Below are positions 15,259 through 22,210 of a stretch of DNA of 27,870 nucleotides, in pieces. How positions within the stretch are numbered: the stretch's first letter is position 1; each line of letters begins with the position of its first letter. The notes below the pieces were generated by a model, which had not been told where the DNA came from, did not search any database, and saw only the letters and a program-made list of their open reading frames with translations. The position numbers were made by a program, and so were the translations under genes. Source of the DNA: a virus; the IMG/VR virus record IMGVR_UViG_3300020595_000154, positions 1-27,870 of that record; one strand, 5' to 3'.

Positions 15259-15686
15259 TATGCTTTCTTGTAATCGAGTTTATACAACTTACCTTGTTCT
15301 CTACGAGCAGCATCTCTAATAGCACTTTTTACTTCATCAGCTGATAGTGAGGCATCTAATTTAACTTCCATTTCAAATGGCTCGTCTGGGCCTCCTTCAT
15401 CTGTATCAGCAGTTACACCTTCTACTTTATATACTACCATCTCGTAATCAGAGATTTCTTCATTAACAAAATCAAAATCAATACTTTGCATATTACGAAT
15501 CATTAAATTACGGTGATTTTTAAGGTAATCAGCAGCCCCACCATCGAAACCCTCTAGTTCCTGGATAAACATATCTAAATATAGATCGTATTTACTTTTT
15601 TCCTCCTTTAGGTCTTCCTTTTCGCTGAGGTTTGCTTCCTGTAGGTATTGGTTTTTGAACCACAGGTTCGAGTTGAATTGCTTCAT
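15258..15686 (-). CDS. Unknown small protein; start uncertain
   Basis: The longest frame gives 142 residues from the ATG at 15686, which overlaps the preceding proline-rich frame by 95 nt. A later ATG at 15572 gives 104 residues (MFIQELEGFDGGAADYLKNH...) with a clean 19-nt gap. Favouring the early start is an N-terminus of the capsid-targeting-like kind (WFKNQYLQEANLSEKED) and an A-rich leader before it. The remainder is acidic, with a beta-alpha pattern ending DAARREQGKLYKLDYKKA. Its stop overlaps the next start as TAATG. No family recognised. A +1 frameshift joining it to the upstream frame is possible but unsupported. Confidence 0.75.
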   Translation of the reverse strand: MKQFNSNLWFKNQYLQEANLSEKEDLKEEKSKYDLYLDMFIQELEGFDGGAADYLKNHRNLMIRNMQSIDFDFVNEEISDYEMVVYKVEGVTADTDEGGPDEPFEMEVKLDASLSADEVKSAIRDAARREQGKLYKLDYKKA

Positions 15687-15831
15687 CCTTTTTAGGTTTT
15701 ATTTTCTTTTTAGGTGTTGGTTTAGGTGAGGGGGTAGGAGGTTTTGGTGGGTCAACTTGTGTTTGGATAGTATCCTTAACATAAGTTACACCACGATCTC
15801 TTTTTATATTAGTTCCCGGCCTAAATTCCAT
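15592..15831 (-). CDS. Small proline/lysine-rich protein, probably disordered
   Basis: This 79-residue frame begins MEFRPGTNIKRDRGVTYVKD and then becomes a Pro/Lys linker (DPPKPPTPSPKPTPKKKIKP). The end is basic (RKGRPKGGKK). Nothing in it resembles a folded domain. The first 145 nt are covered by no other gene, and the biased Pro/Lys composition argues that it is translated. Two oddities reduce confidence: it overlaps the next frame by 95 nt, and the promoter-like motif lies only 3 nt before its ATG. A Pro-rich membrane- or wall-spanning linker, or a nucleic-acid-binding tail, are both possible. Confidence 0.6.
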   Translation of the reverse strand: MEFRPGTNIKRDRGVTYVKDTIQTQVDPPKPPTPSPKPTPKKKIKPKKDEAIQLEPVVQKPIPTGSKPQRKGRPKGGKK

Positions 15832-15843
15832 GATTATAAATAT
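15831..15843 (-). promoter_or_regulatory. Promoter-like motif overlapping the start of the proline-rich gene
   Basis: The coding strand reads ATATTTATAATCA, with the final bases running into the ATG at 15831. Eleven bases (ATATTTATAAT) match the copies at 1035, 2930, 5460 and 24809. If it is a -10/-7 element here, transcription would begin inside the annotated gene, so either the gene starts later or the first real product is the 142-residue frame downstream. Confidence 0.5.
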
Positions 15844-15853
15844 GGAAAAAAAT

Positions 15854-16426
15854 TTACTTCTTTAAAGACTTAAGGTACTCAATAGTTTCTCCAATGCTTT
15901 TAGTAGCTAATTCTTTATTAACACCACCTTTCCAATTCTGCACCTCACCTGCTTCAGAAATAAATCCTTGATTTGAATCAGTAAGTGCTTCTTCTAGGTA
16001 TTGTTCTACACCTTCAATCATTTTATCAAGTGATGAATTATCTAATTCTTTTTTCCATTCATCAAATAAACCTTCTAATTTAAGATCCATTTCAAATTTT
16101 GCTTGACAATTAAAACAACGTCTAAAGAATTTATATACAGGGTCATCTAAACGAGCTTTCATTACTTTATCACAGCTTGGACAAAACATAGGCATTAATG
16201 CTTCTTTTGCTTTATCTAGCCTGGTGATATTTTGTTTTAAACCATCTTTAATAGTCCATTGACGGCCATCTTCAGTCCAAACATCACCTTCTTCGCGATG
16301 AATTTTTTGTTTTGTATAACCAACACCACCAGTAGTACGCTCATCTGCTTTACCAGACATTACATTACGTACACGTTGAACGTCTTTTTTAGAAAACTCT
16401 TTTTTTAGAACATTGTCTTGACTCAT
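15854..16426 (-). CDS. Zinc-ribbon protein conserved in T4-like phages
   Basis: This 190-residue protein has a four-cysteine zinc ribbon in the centre: MFCPSCDKVMKARLDD (C82, C85) and FFRRCFNCQAKFEMDLKLEG (C104, C107). The C-terminal helical region ends SEAGEVQNWKGGVNKELATK. From memory, T4-like cyanophages encode a shorter relative with the same order: ribbon, helix, then a W-x-G-G-V segment. Its function is not established. Zinc ribbons of this shape often bind nucleic acid or protein partners. The N-terminal 75 residues are Lys/Arg/Asp rich and may be an added DNA-binding arm. It is the last gene of the kinase/fusion unit and overlaps the 923-residue gene by ATGA. Confidence 0.88.
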   Translation of the reverse strand: MSQDNVLKKEFSKKDVQRVRNVMSGKADERTTGGVGYTKQKIHREEGDVWTEDGRQWTIKDGLKQNITRLDKAKEALMPMFCPSCDKVMKARLDDPVYKFFRRCFNCQAKFEMDLKLEGLFDEWKKELDNSSLDKMIEGVEQYLEEALTDSNQGFISEAGEVQNWKGGVNKELATKSIGETIEYLKSLKK

Positions 16427-19194
16427 AAACCTAATTTATCTAATTCTGTGTTAACTTGATTAGCGGATGTATATAAAATACCTATACCACCAGCATCTCT
16501 CCACTGTTGGATATTATCTTCCCTATCATCAATTAAAATATGATTAGGAGCAGCATAATTTTTCTTTAAATATGATCTGGATAGGGTTAATTTAGTACTT
16601 GGAGTTTTATCTCTTCTCCATAAACGTTTTCCTATCTTAGATAATTCACTACGTGAAGGTGAAGATAATAATTCATGATCAAATTGAGATGCTCTGTTGT
16701 AAAGTGCTTCCCCACCAGGCATCCAAGACATACCACGCCAAAAACCTACACCGGCTTTATCTATAGCTTCCCAGAAACCTGTTGATCCATGTTTTGCTTC
16801 AAATTCACGAGGCATCATACCTGTTAAATCTTTGAATTGTTGATCAAAATCAACTAACACCCCGTCCATATCGAGGTAAATTTTATAGTCCATAACCTTT
16901 TCTTCATTTTCGAATACCGGTAAAGATAATGCCTTTCTTCTGCTTCTCCAAAGATTTAGTATGATTTCTTTATCTTCTTTTGCCTCAAGACCAGGAGCAA
17001 TATCTAAGTAATTTTGGATAACATCTTTAAATGGTTTTCTAGTTTTTTTAGCTTTTAAATATAAACCTTGAAGCATAGCATCTACTTCTTTTTCAAGCTT
17101 ATAGTAATCGCTTTGTGGTAGTATCTTAACTTTATTGATTAAATCACGGAGTTGAATATCATCATCCATGTATTTACCTGTTCTTAAATTATCTCCGGTT
17201 TGAGTTAAATGCTCAATTTCATGTCTAATAACATCTGAGACATCAGCTGAGATTTTAGACCATGCTTGGGGTAGTACTTTTGGGTTTACTTTAAATAGGG
17301 TAGCTATAAATGGGAATTTATCTTCTTCTTCACCACTATTTGAAGTTCCATCTACCTCGTATCCGTCTACTTTTTTATCAAATTCAACCATACCAACGTA
17401 ATTGAATTCAATTTCTCTACCTTTACCATCTACATCATCTATATCAATATCAACGAATGATTTTTTGGGCATTGGTTTCTTTTTAGAATCCTCAACCCAT
17501 TTATTGATTGTAGCTTTAGTTAGTTTAGTAGTTAATGAATCGTAAGCACCTTCAGCCATTAATTCACGAGCAAACTGGTTTAAGCCAAATGGATCTTTAC
17601 CTAAATTCTTATCAAAGCCTTCGCTTACTACAGGAGATAACATTATTACCTCATCTGAGGTGCTCATTTTCCAGTCTCCAGGAAGCTTAGATAAATTTTT
17701 GTTAATAAATGCTTGATATAATTTACCACGTTTGGAATCTGGGTTAGCGTATCTACCTTCTGTATCATCTTTAGCGTAGAATTTAACTAAATCTAAAGTA
17801 GTAGAATCGATCTCGTTTACTCTGTTTATCAATTGAATGATAATATCTGTAAGAGTAGCTAATATTTTATATTGTTCACCTTTGTTTATAGCATCGTCTC
17901 CACCTTCTTCAGTAGTAAAGTCTACACGAAGTGTAGTCATCGCTAATTCATCTTCAGGTTTATCGATTGAAGCATCAACTGTAATTCTATATCTAGTTCT
18001 AGATTCAGGAGAGATAACCTCAATAGCAGGTAACATATCGTAATACTCTACTGTATCCTCGTCTTGTTTTCTAATTTTACGCTCGATTTCTCTAGCTATT
18101 ACATCAATGCGTGAGGGTCTCCATTCTAGCTTTGCAGCTGATGCGTCTCCGATTTCGTTTAAGCTATCAGTCCAATTTCTAAACGTCATTGTACCTTTTA
18201 AGTTAGCTTCAGCTTCAATATCGTTTAGGTAATCGTCTTCCTGAGTATTTGTAGTTGCGATACCTTCTAATCTACCTTCCAGATTTTGAATGTGGTGGAT
18301 CATTTCATGCGCATAACTACGTGCTATATCTTTGGGATGACGCCCTTCAGTATATAGGACAATAACCTTGTTGATTGGATCATAGTACGCCGTCTTTCCG
18401 AAGAAATCCCGAGCGTTTTCAGTATCACCATCTACAAATTCGAGTCCAGGTAAAGGTTCAATATTATACCCTTTATCGATCATATGTTGAGTTAACTGAT
18501 CGATTTTACCTTGAATATCTATATCTTTAGAATACGAAGCGTTTTCGTTTACTTTTCCGTATCCTGAACCAAATGGGGCAGCTTTACCATCATCGGGATT
18601 ATCTGTTTCTTTAACTGCAGGTCTTAAGATATTAAATATTTCATCTTTTTCTTCTACTTGAGAAGGTATAAATTGGGTAAATGCTTCTCTGTTTCCTGCT
18701 AATAATGCTTTACGAGCATTAGTACCGCTCATACCAGCATTAGAAGTTGTGATTACTTTAACTTCAACATTATTGTATTTATCTTCTTTTTTATCAATAG
18801 CGGCTGTACGTTGAGCTATATCAGATAAATCTTCGTCTTTACCATCTCTAGCACCTAAAATCCAATATATAGTATCATCTGGGTTATTTCCCGCATAGCT
18901 ATAAACAGCACCAATTGGGGGTTTTGTAGCAGGTTGTATTTCTACCTTCATAGGTAGATAATTTTGATAGATTTCCCATACTAAAATTGATTCAGCTTGT
19001 TCAATACCATCTCTAACACCACTACCTACTAGTACTATTAACTTATCTATCTCTGGGTATTGTTTTAGGGCTTCTTCTACGACTTGAAAATGACCTGATG
19101 TTGGTGGTTTAAAACCTCCAGCATAGATACCTATTACTTCTTGTTTATCCTCATTAAGGATACCGTCTACTAAATGTTTAGTTAATTCGTTCAT
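16423..19194 (-). CDS. Multi-domain fusion: nucleotidyltransferase, two metallopeptidase-like domains, HAD phosphatase
   Basis: This is a 923-residue soluble protein. Domain 1 (about 20-195) is a cytidylyltransferase-like nucleotidyltransferase with IYAGGFKPPTSGHF (HxGH variant, 24-36) and MSGTNARKAL (155-164). Domain 2 (about 220-345) has AHEMIHH (H296-E297-xx-H300) and a downstream DIEAEANLKG acid, the zincin-type layout. A linker domain (350-545) is unrecognised. Domain 3 (about 546-735) has RHEIEHL (H658-E659-xx-H662) and EKEVDAMLQGLY as third-ligand candidate. Domain 4 (770-923) is a HAD hydrolase with LDMDGVLVDFD (D775, D777) and ILIDDREDN (D889, D890), like 5'(3')-deoxyribonucleotidases. 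Both flanking genes overlap by ATGA. Substrates unknown; the frame is intact throughout. Confidence 0.9.
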   Translation of the reverse strand: MNELTKHLVDGILNEDKQEVIGIYAGGFKPPTSGHFQVVEEALKQYPEIDKLIVLVGSGVRDGIEQAESILVWEIYQNYLPMKVEIQPATKPPIGAVYSYAGNNPDDTIYWILGARDGKDEDLSDIAQRTAAIDKKEDKYNNVEVKVITTSNAGMSGTNARKALLAGNREAFTQFIPSQVEEKDEIFNILRPAVKETDNPDDGKAAPFGSGYGKVNENASYSKDIDIQGKIDQLTQHMIDKGYNIEPLPGLEFVDGDTENARDFFGKTAYYDPINKVIVLYTEGRHPKDIARSYAHEMIHHIQNLEGRLEGIATTNTQEDDYLNDIEAEANLKGTMTFRNWTDSLNEIGDASAAKLEWRPSRIDVIAREIERKIRKQDEDTVEYYDMLPAIEVISPESRTRYRITVDASIDKPEDELAMTTLRVDFTTEEGGDDAINKGEQYKILATLTDIIIQLINRVNEIDSTTLDLVKFYAKDDTEGRYANPDSKRGKLYQAFINKNLSKLPGDWKMSTSDEVIMLSPVVSEGFDKNLGKDPFGLNQFARELMAEGAYDSLTTKLTKATINKWVEDSKKKPMPKKSFVDIDIDDVDGKGREIEFNYVGMVEFDKKVDGYEVDGTSNSGEEEDKFPFIATLFKVNPKVLPQAWSKISADVSDVIRHEIEHLTQTGDNLRTGKYMDDDIQLRDLINKVKILPQSDYYKLEKEVDAMLQGLYLKAKKTRKPFKDVIQNYLDIAPGLEAKEDKEIILNLWRSRRKALSLPVFENEEKVMDYKIYLDMDGVLVDFDQQFKDLTGMMPREFEAKHGSTGFWEAIDKAGVGFWRGMSWMPGGEALYNRASQFDHELLSSPSRSELSKIGKRLWRRDKTPSTKLTLSRSYLKKNYAAPNHILIDDREDNIQQWRDAGGIGILYTSANQVNTELDKLGL

Positions 19195-19991
19195 GAACGT
19201 AAGAAATTCTGTAATTTGCTTTGAGCCTCGTCTTTAGATACAGTGTAAGAAAGTATATCTTCTAAAAATTCATCATTTAACATATTTTGAATCTCAGCAT
19301 TTAACTCAGCTTTTTGCTTATCAGATTTAGCCTGTTGTGCAGGTGTTTTAGGTTTAGTACCTTGAGGTGCGAATGGTTCTAGATATGTTTTAAGAATATC
19401 TTCAACATCCTTTATCTTATTACCTTCTAATGTGTTAGCTACTGCTACAAAATTACTGCCAAATAAATCAGCGTATGGTTTTAAATTATCTGTTACACCT
19501 TTCCAAGTACGCATTACAATAGCAGGTGCTAAACTTCTATCTTCACCACCTGATTTTTCGAATCTATCCTGATTTTGTTTGAGTGAACGTTCTAAATCAG
19601 TATAAACATAAAGCATAAATACATCATATCCAGCTTCCTCTAATTGATCTTTAAGTAGTGAAGTTTGTTTAAGTGAGGCAGCAGTACCATCTAATACAAA
19701 TGATTGCTTGCCAGCTATTACATTTTGTAATTCACCTTTGAATTCTTTATTAGCAGCAGCCATTGCTACAGCTTGCTTACTTCTTTCTTCAGGTGTTGCG
19801 TTTTTAAGATCTAGGGTAACGTTAGCTTGTTTAAGCTTATCAATGAATGTGTTATCAAGATTCATTATCTTTAAACCACCCAGATCCAACCCCTTTAGGA
19901 TTGTACCTTTACCAGCACCAGGAGCACCGGCTAATATGATAGCTTTTGGTTTGCCTTCCACTTCATTTAATAATTGTACTAACGATATCAT
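19191..19991 (-). CDS. Zeta-toxin-like P-loop kinase
   Basis: This 266-residue protein carries KAIILAGAPGAGKGTILKGL with a Walker A loop at 22-30 (GAPGAGKGT), followed by KIMNLDNTFIDKL (substrate-side Asp), SFVLDGTAAS (Walker B-like), and an Arg-rich lid (LERSLKQNQDRFEKSGGEDR). This is the layout of zeta-toxin/AAA_33 kinases, which phosphorylate UDP-sugars or other small molecules. A C-terminal extension (about 215-266) is charged and helical. The N-terminus MISLVQLLNEVEGKPK reads like a short tag ending L-N-E. It is first in its unit, behind a strong promoter candidate, and overlaps the 923-residue fusion by ATGA. No antitoxin-like gene lies beside it, so a toxin-antitoxin role is not suggested. 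Confidence 0.88.
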   Translation of the reverse strand: MISLVQLLNEVEGKPKAIILAGAPGAGKGTILKGLDLGGLKIMNLDNTFIDKLKQANVTLDLKNATPEERSKQAVAMAAANKEFKGELQNVIAGKQSFVLDGTAASLKQTSLLKDQLEEAGYDVFMLYVYTDLERSLKQNQDRFEKSGGEDRSLAPAIVMRTWKGVTDNLKPYADLFGSNFVAVANTLEGNKIKDVEDILKTYLEPFAPQGTKPKTPAQQAKSDKQKAELNAEIQNMLNDEFLEDILSYTVSKDEAQSKLQNFLRS

Positions 19992-20007
19992 AAACGCGCG
20001 TTTACAA

Positions 20008-20040
20008 TAAATATACGAAAGATTCCCTTAATCTCCAAGT
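20008..20040 (-). promoter_or_regulatory. Host-type promoter candidate for the kinase/fusion unit
   Basis: On the coding strand ACTTGGA (20040-20034) is followed, 20 nt after its TTG, by TATATTTA (20015-20008), matching the Bacteroidota promoter pattern. The 16 bases ATCTTTCGTATATTTA (20023-20008) are identical to those before the FAD oxidoreductase gene. The element ends 16 nt before the ATG at 19991. Its upstream half lies within the end of the nuclease gene. Confidence 0.65.
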
Positions 20041-20807
20041 ACCCGGCGCGCAGATGTTCTAAATTTAGTAAATGCTGGTTTGTGGGTTGGATTTTCTAAA
20101 TCAAATAATTTTTTAACTGTCATGAAGATATCAAGATTTTCTTCTTGACTACGGTTTGATTCATACATTTCCCAATTTTTACCTTGTATTTTACCTTCTT
20201 TAGGACCACGCTTAGATGATTTTAACCATAAAACACCGTAATGGTCTGGTGTAATACCAAAACATTCCTCATAACACTTACCATAAACCGCAGTTTGCAA
20301 GTCGTATGTTGTTTGGAGGTGATTAGATGTTTTAAAATCAATAATCCAAATTTTACCGTCAATTCTACAAACCATATCACAAGTACCTGCTACTTTAAGC
20401 TCATCTGAGAATAAATGTACTTCAGTCTCGATTAATTCAGGTTGGTATTCTTCCCAAAAATCAACAAATCTAAGGAACATCTGCCAAACGAGTGTATCGT
20501 ATTGTGGATGTCCTGATTTAGATAGGAAATTTAATTCTTTACCATTTAGGTAATCCTCAATCATCTCATGTGTCTCAGTACCTTGATCAGCTGCTTTACG
20601 TACAATGTGCTCGGAAGCATATCCTACTTTTTTCAACCAATCTTCAAAGAATTTTCCTTTTGGGTAAGCTCCTAAAACATAAGTGATAGATGGATAAAAT
20701 TCGCCATTACGTTGGTAATAACGAGAGTCGGGCATAGTAATTTGTTTAGCATCATCTGATACTTCCAAAATACGCTTGTAAGAATTCTTTAGAACTTTCT
20801 TACTCAT
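20028..20807 (-). CDS. PD-(D/E)XK exonuclease (RecB/Cas4-like)
   Basis: This 259-residue nuclease has the full motif set of the RecB/Cas4-type PD-(D/E)XK family. These are H80 in GTETHEMIEDYL (motif I), ETEVHLFS (127-134), AGTCDMVCRI with D144, WIIDFKTS with D157 and K159, and the following helix with Q171 and Y175 (DLQTAVYG). Such enzymes act on DNA ends in recombination or repair; similar phage genes sit beside replication genes. There is no Cys cluster, so an iron-sulphur centre like that of Cas4 is absent. The N-terminus MSKKVLKNSYKRILEVSDDA carries an I-L-E that could be a processing tag. The start overlaps the primase stop by 4 nt. Confidence 0.9.
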   Translation of the reverse strand: MSKKVLKNSYKRILEVSDDAKQITMPDSRYYQRNGEFYPSITYVLGAYPKGKFFEDWLKKVGYASEHIVRKAADQGTETHEMIEDYLNGKELNFLSKSGHPQYDTLVWQMFLRFVDFWEEYQPELIETEVHLFSDELKVAGTCDMVCRIDGKIWIIDFKTSNHLQTTYDLQTAVYGKCYEECFGITPDHYGVLWLKSSKRGPKEGKIQGKNWEMYESNRSQEENLDIFMTVKKLFDLENPTHKPAFTKFRTSARRVLGD

Positions 20808-21748
20808 ACAAATTGTAATTTTTTAGCCATTAAACCATATTGATCTAATGGGGTCGTTTTCTGAATTAGGTGAGTAATAGCTTTGAATCCCATTTCCGAT
20901 GGGTCTTTATCTTCTAGATCTACTAAATATATTTCCTTACCTTCATTCATTAACTGTTCACAAAACTTAACGGCATCTTTTTGAGCGTCTTTATCTAAAG
21001 CTATATATATTTTTTGTACCTGTGAGGTAACAATTTTTTTCATTAATTCTCTCTGAATGTGCTTACCTAAAAGTGGTATAGCATTTCGTTTTACAGCCAA
21101 AGCATCAAACATACCTTCAACTAATACTAGTGGAGATGACCAATTTATAAACAGCTCAAATGGAACTGTATCTTTACTCATTGGTGGGTTTTTATATTTA
21201 ACTGGGCTGTGCTCGTTGAAATTACGAGCTACAAAATAATTTAGGGAACCTTCGTGGGAATACGACGGTATTATAATCATTTTATCATAGACACCACCAT
21301 CGCAATAACCAATATTGTAGCGCAGTATATCGGCTTTAGTTACATTACGACGTTTTAAATAAGCTAATGCTTGTCTACCAGTCATATCACCTTTAGATAT
21401 ATCTGTAAATGCTTTAAACTCTTTTGGTAGGTGTATTGCTTCAACCTTTTTAGCATTGCTTCTATAATCTTTATAAGAAACATGCTTTTTAATTTCAGCA
21501 ATTTTTTCAGCTGGGGCTTTAGCTTGTTTAAGTAAAGTAACTAGATTAGTACCTTTTTTATTACATACCCAACAGTGCCAAGGGTTTTTCTGTCCATCAG
21601 TAAAGTTAACCTCTAATTTAGGTTTAGAGTGATGGCAAAACGGACAGTGGTAGGCTTGATTACCTCTAGCTGTAGCTTTACCTGCTCCCAAAACGGAGTT
21701 AACTATGTTTACTAATAAATGATTTACCATATAAGGGTGAATATACAA
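20804..21748 (-). CDS. DNA primase (T4 gp61-like)
   Basis: This 314-residue primase makes RNA primers at the replication fork, in T4 together with the gp41 helicase. The N-terminal CHC2-type zinc finger is HCPFCHHSKPKLEVNF (C35, C38) and PWHCWVCNKKG (C59, C62). The catalytic TOPRIM core includes LVLVEGMFDALAV (E211) and KIYIALDKDAQKDA (D252, D254). Length agrees with T4 gp61 (342). GGVYDKMIIIPSY and YFVARNF near 151-176 fit the family's N-terminal catalytic segment. It lies between a GIY-YIG-like gene (2-nt gap) and the nuclease gene (ATGA overlap). No helicase gene is in the window. Confidence 0.93.
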   Translation of the reverse strand: MYIHPYMVNHLLVNIVNSVLGAGKATARGNQAYHCPFCHHSKPKLEVNFTDGQKNPWHCWVCNKKGTNLVTLLKQAKAPAEKIAEIKKHVSYKDYRSNAKKVEAIHLPKEFKAFTDISKGDMTGRQALAYLKRRNVTKADILRYNIGYCDGGVYDKMIIIPSYSHEGSLNYFVARNFNEHSPVKYKNPPMSKDTVPFELFINWSSPLVLVEGMFDALAVKRNAIPLLGKHIQRELMKKIVTSQVQKIYIALDKDAQKDAVKFCEQLMNEGKEIYLVDLEDKDPSEMGFKAITHLIQKTTPLDQYGLMAKKLQFV

Positions 21749-21750
21749 CC

Positions 21751-22206
21751 CTATTTTTGCGACTCAAAGTCTTTTGTGAAGAACTTACCTAGAATATTAT
21801 CGTTAAAGAATTCATTTGGATTTTCTAATACCTCGTAAATAAACTGTGCCTTTGTTTCCTCGTAAGTTAATAACTTTTTTGAGGTAGCCAAAGTTAAGAT
21901 TTCACGTTTGAAATTCTCTATTGGTTCGTTCTCTAATAAATTAGTTAAGATTTTATTTGAACCCCAGTAGGTTTGCCAGTCTGATTCTTTTACTACTTGT
22001 TTGTATGATGGTTTTCTACCTTTAGTACCTTCATACAATGCTAAATCTTTTTTAGTTAATTTAGCTTTACGAGTAAATTTAACGAATTTTTTACCAATAT
22101 AGGCTTTACCACTTGGGATGTGGGTAATTCTATATACGAAACCGAATGTAGAAGGAGGGAAATCCTCTAATGAGGTCATTTCCTCACCTTTGTATAACCA
22201 GTTCAT
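21751..22206 (-). CDS. GIY-YIG endonuclease-like protein
   Basis: This 151-residue protein has FGFVYRITHIPSGKAYIGKK at 21-40, i.e. the GIY (as F-V-Y) and YIG strands of the GIY-YIG nuclease fold, followed by SDWQTYWGSNK (about 74-84), FKREILTLA, and an acid in TYEETKAQFIYEV that could bind metal. From memory, T4-like phages including cyanophages carry a close family with the same SDW..YWGS signature. It may be a free-standing homing endonuclease or a domesticated repair nuclease. It sits tightly packed in its operon (4-nt and 2-nt gaps), which argues for a resident gene rather than a recent mobile insertion. Confidence 0.88.
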   Translation of the reverse strand: MNWLYKGEEMTSLEDFPPSTFGFVYRITHIPSGKAYIGKKFVKFTRKAKLTKKDLALYEGTKGRKPSYKQVVKESDWQTYWGSNKILTNLLENEPIENFKREILTLATSKKLLTYEETKAQFIYEVLENPNEFFNDNILGKFFTKDFESQK

Positions 22207-22210
22207 AATT

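Noticed and set aside
19191-19991. Toxin-antitoxin pair around the zeta-like kinase
   Set aside because: No small epsilon-like or other antitoxin gene lies beside it; the partner is the large fusion protein, so a metabolic kinase is more likely.
1015-20010. Plus-strand frames of 60-107 codons scattered through the window (for example at 1265-1504, 9432-9755, 19708-20010)
   Set aside because: All lie opposite or within longer minus-strand genes with recognisable domains; their products are compositionally odd and lack motifs.
20028-20807. Cas4 and a CRISPR system
   Set aside because: The nuclease lacks the Cys cluster of Cas4 and there are no repeats or other cas genes; it fits a phage recombination nuclease.
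21751-22206. Recent homing-endonuclease insertion
   Set aside because: Although GIY-YIG-like, the gene is packed with 2-4 nt gaps and has ordinary composition, so it looks like a resident gene.
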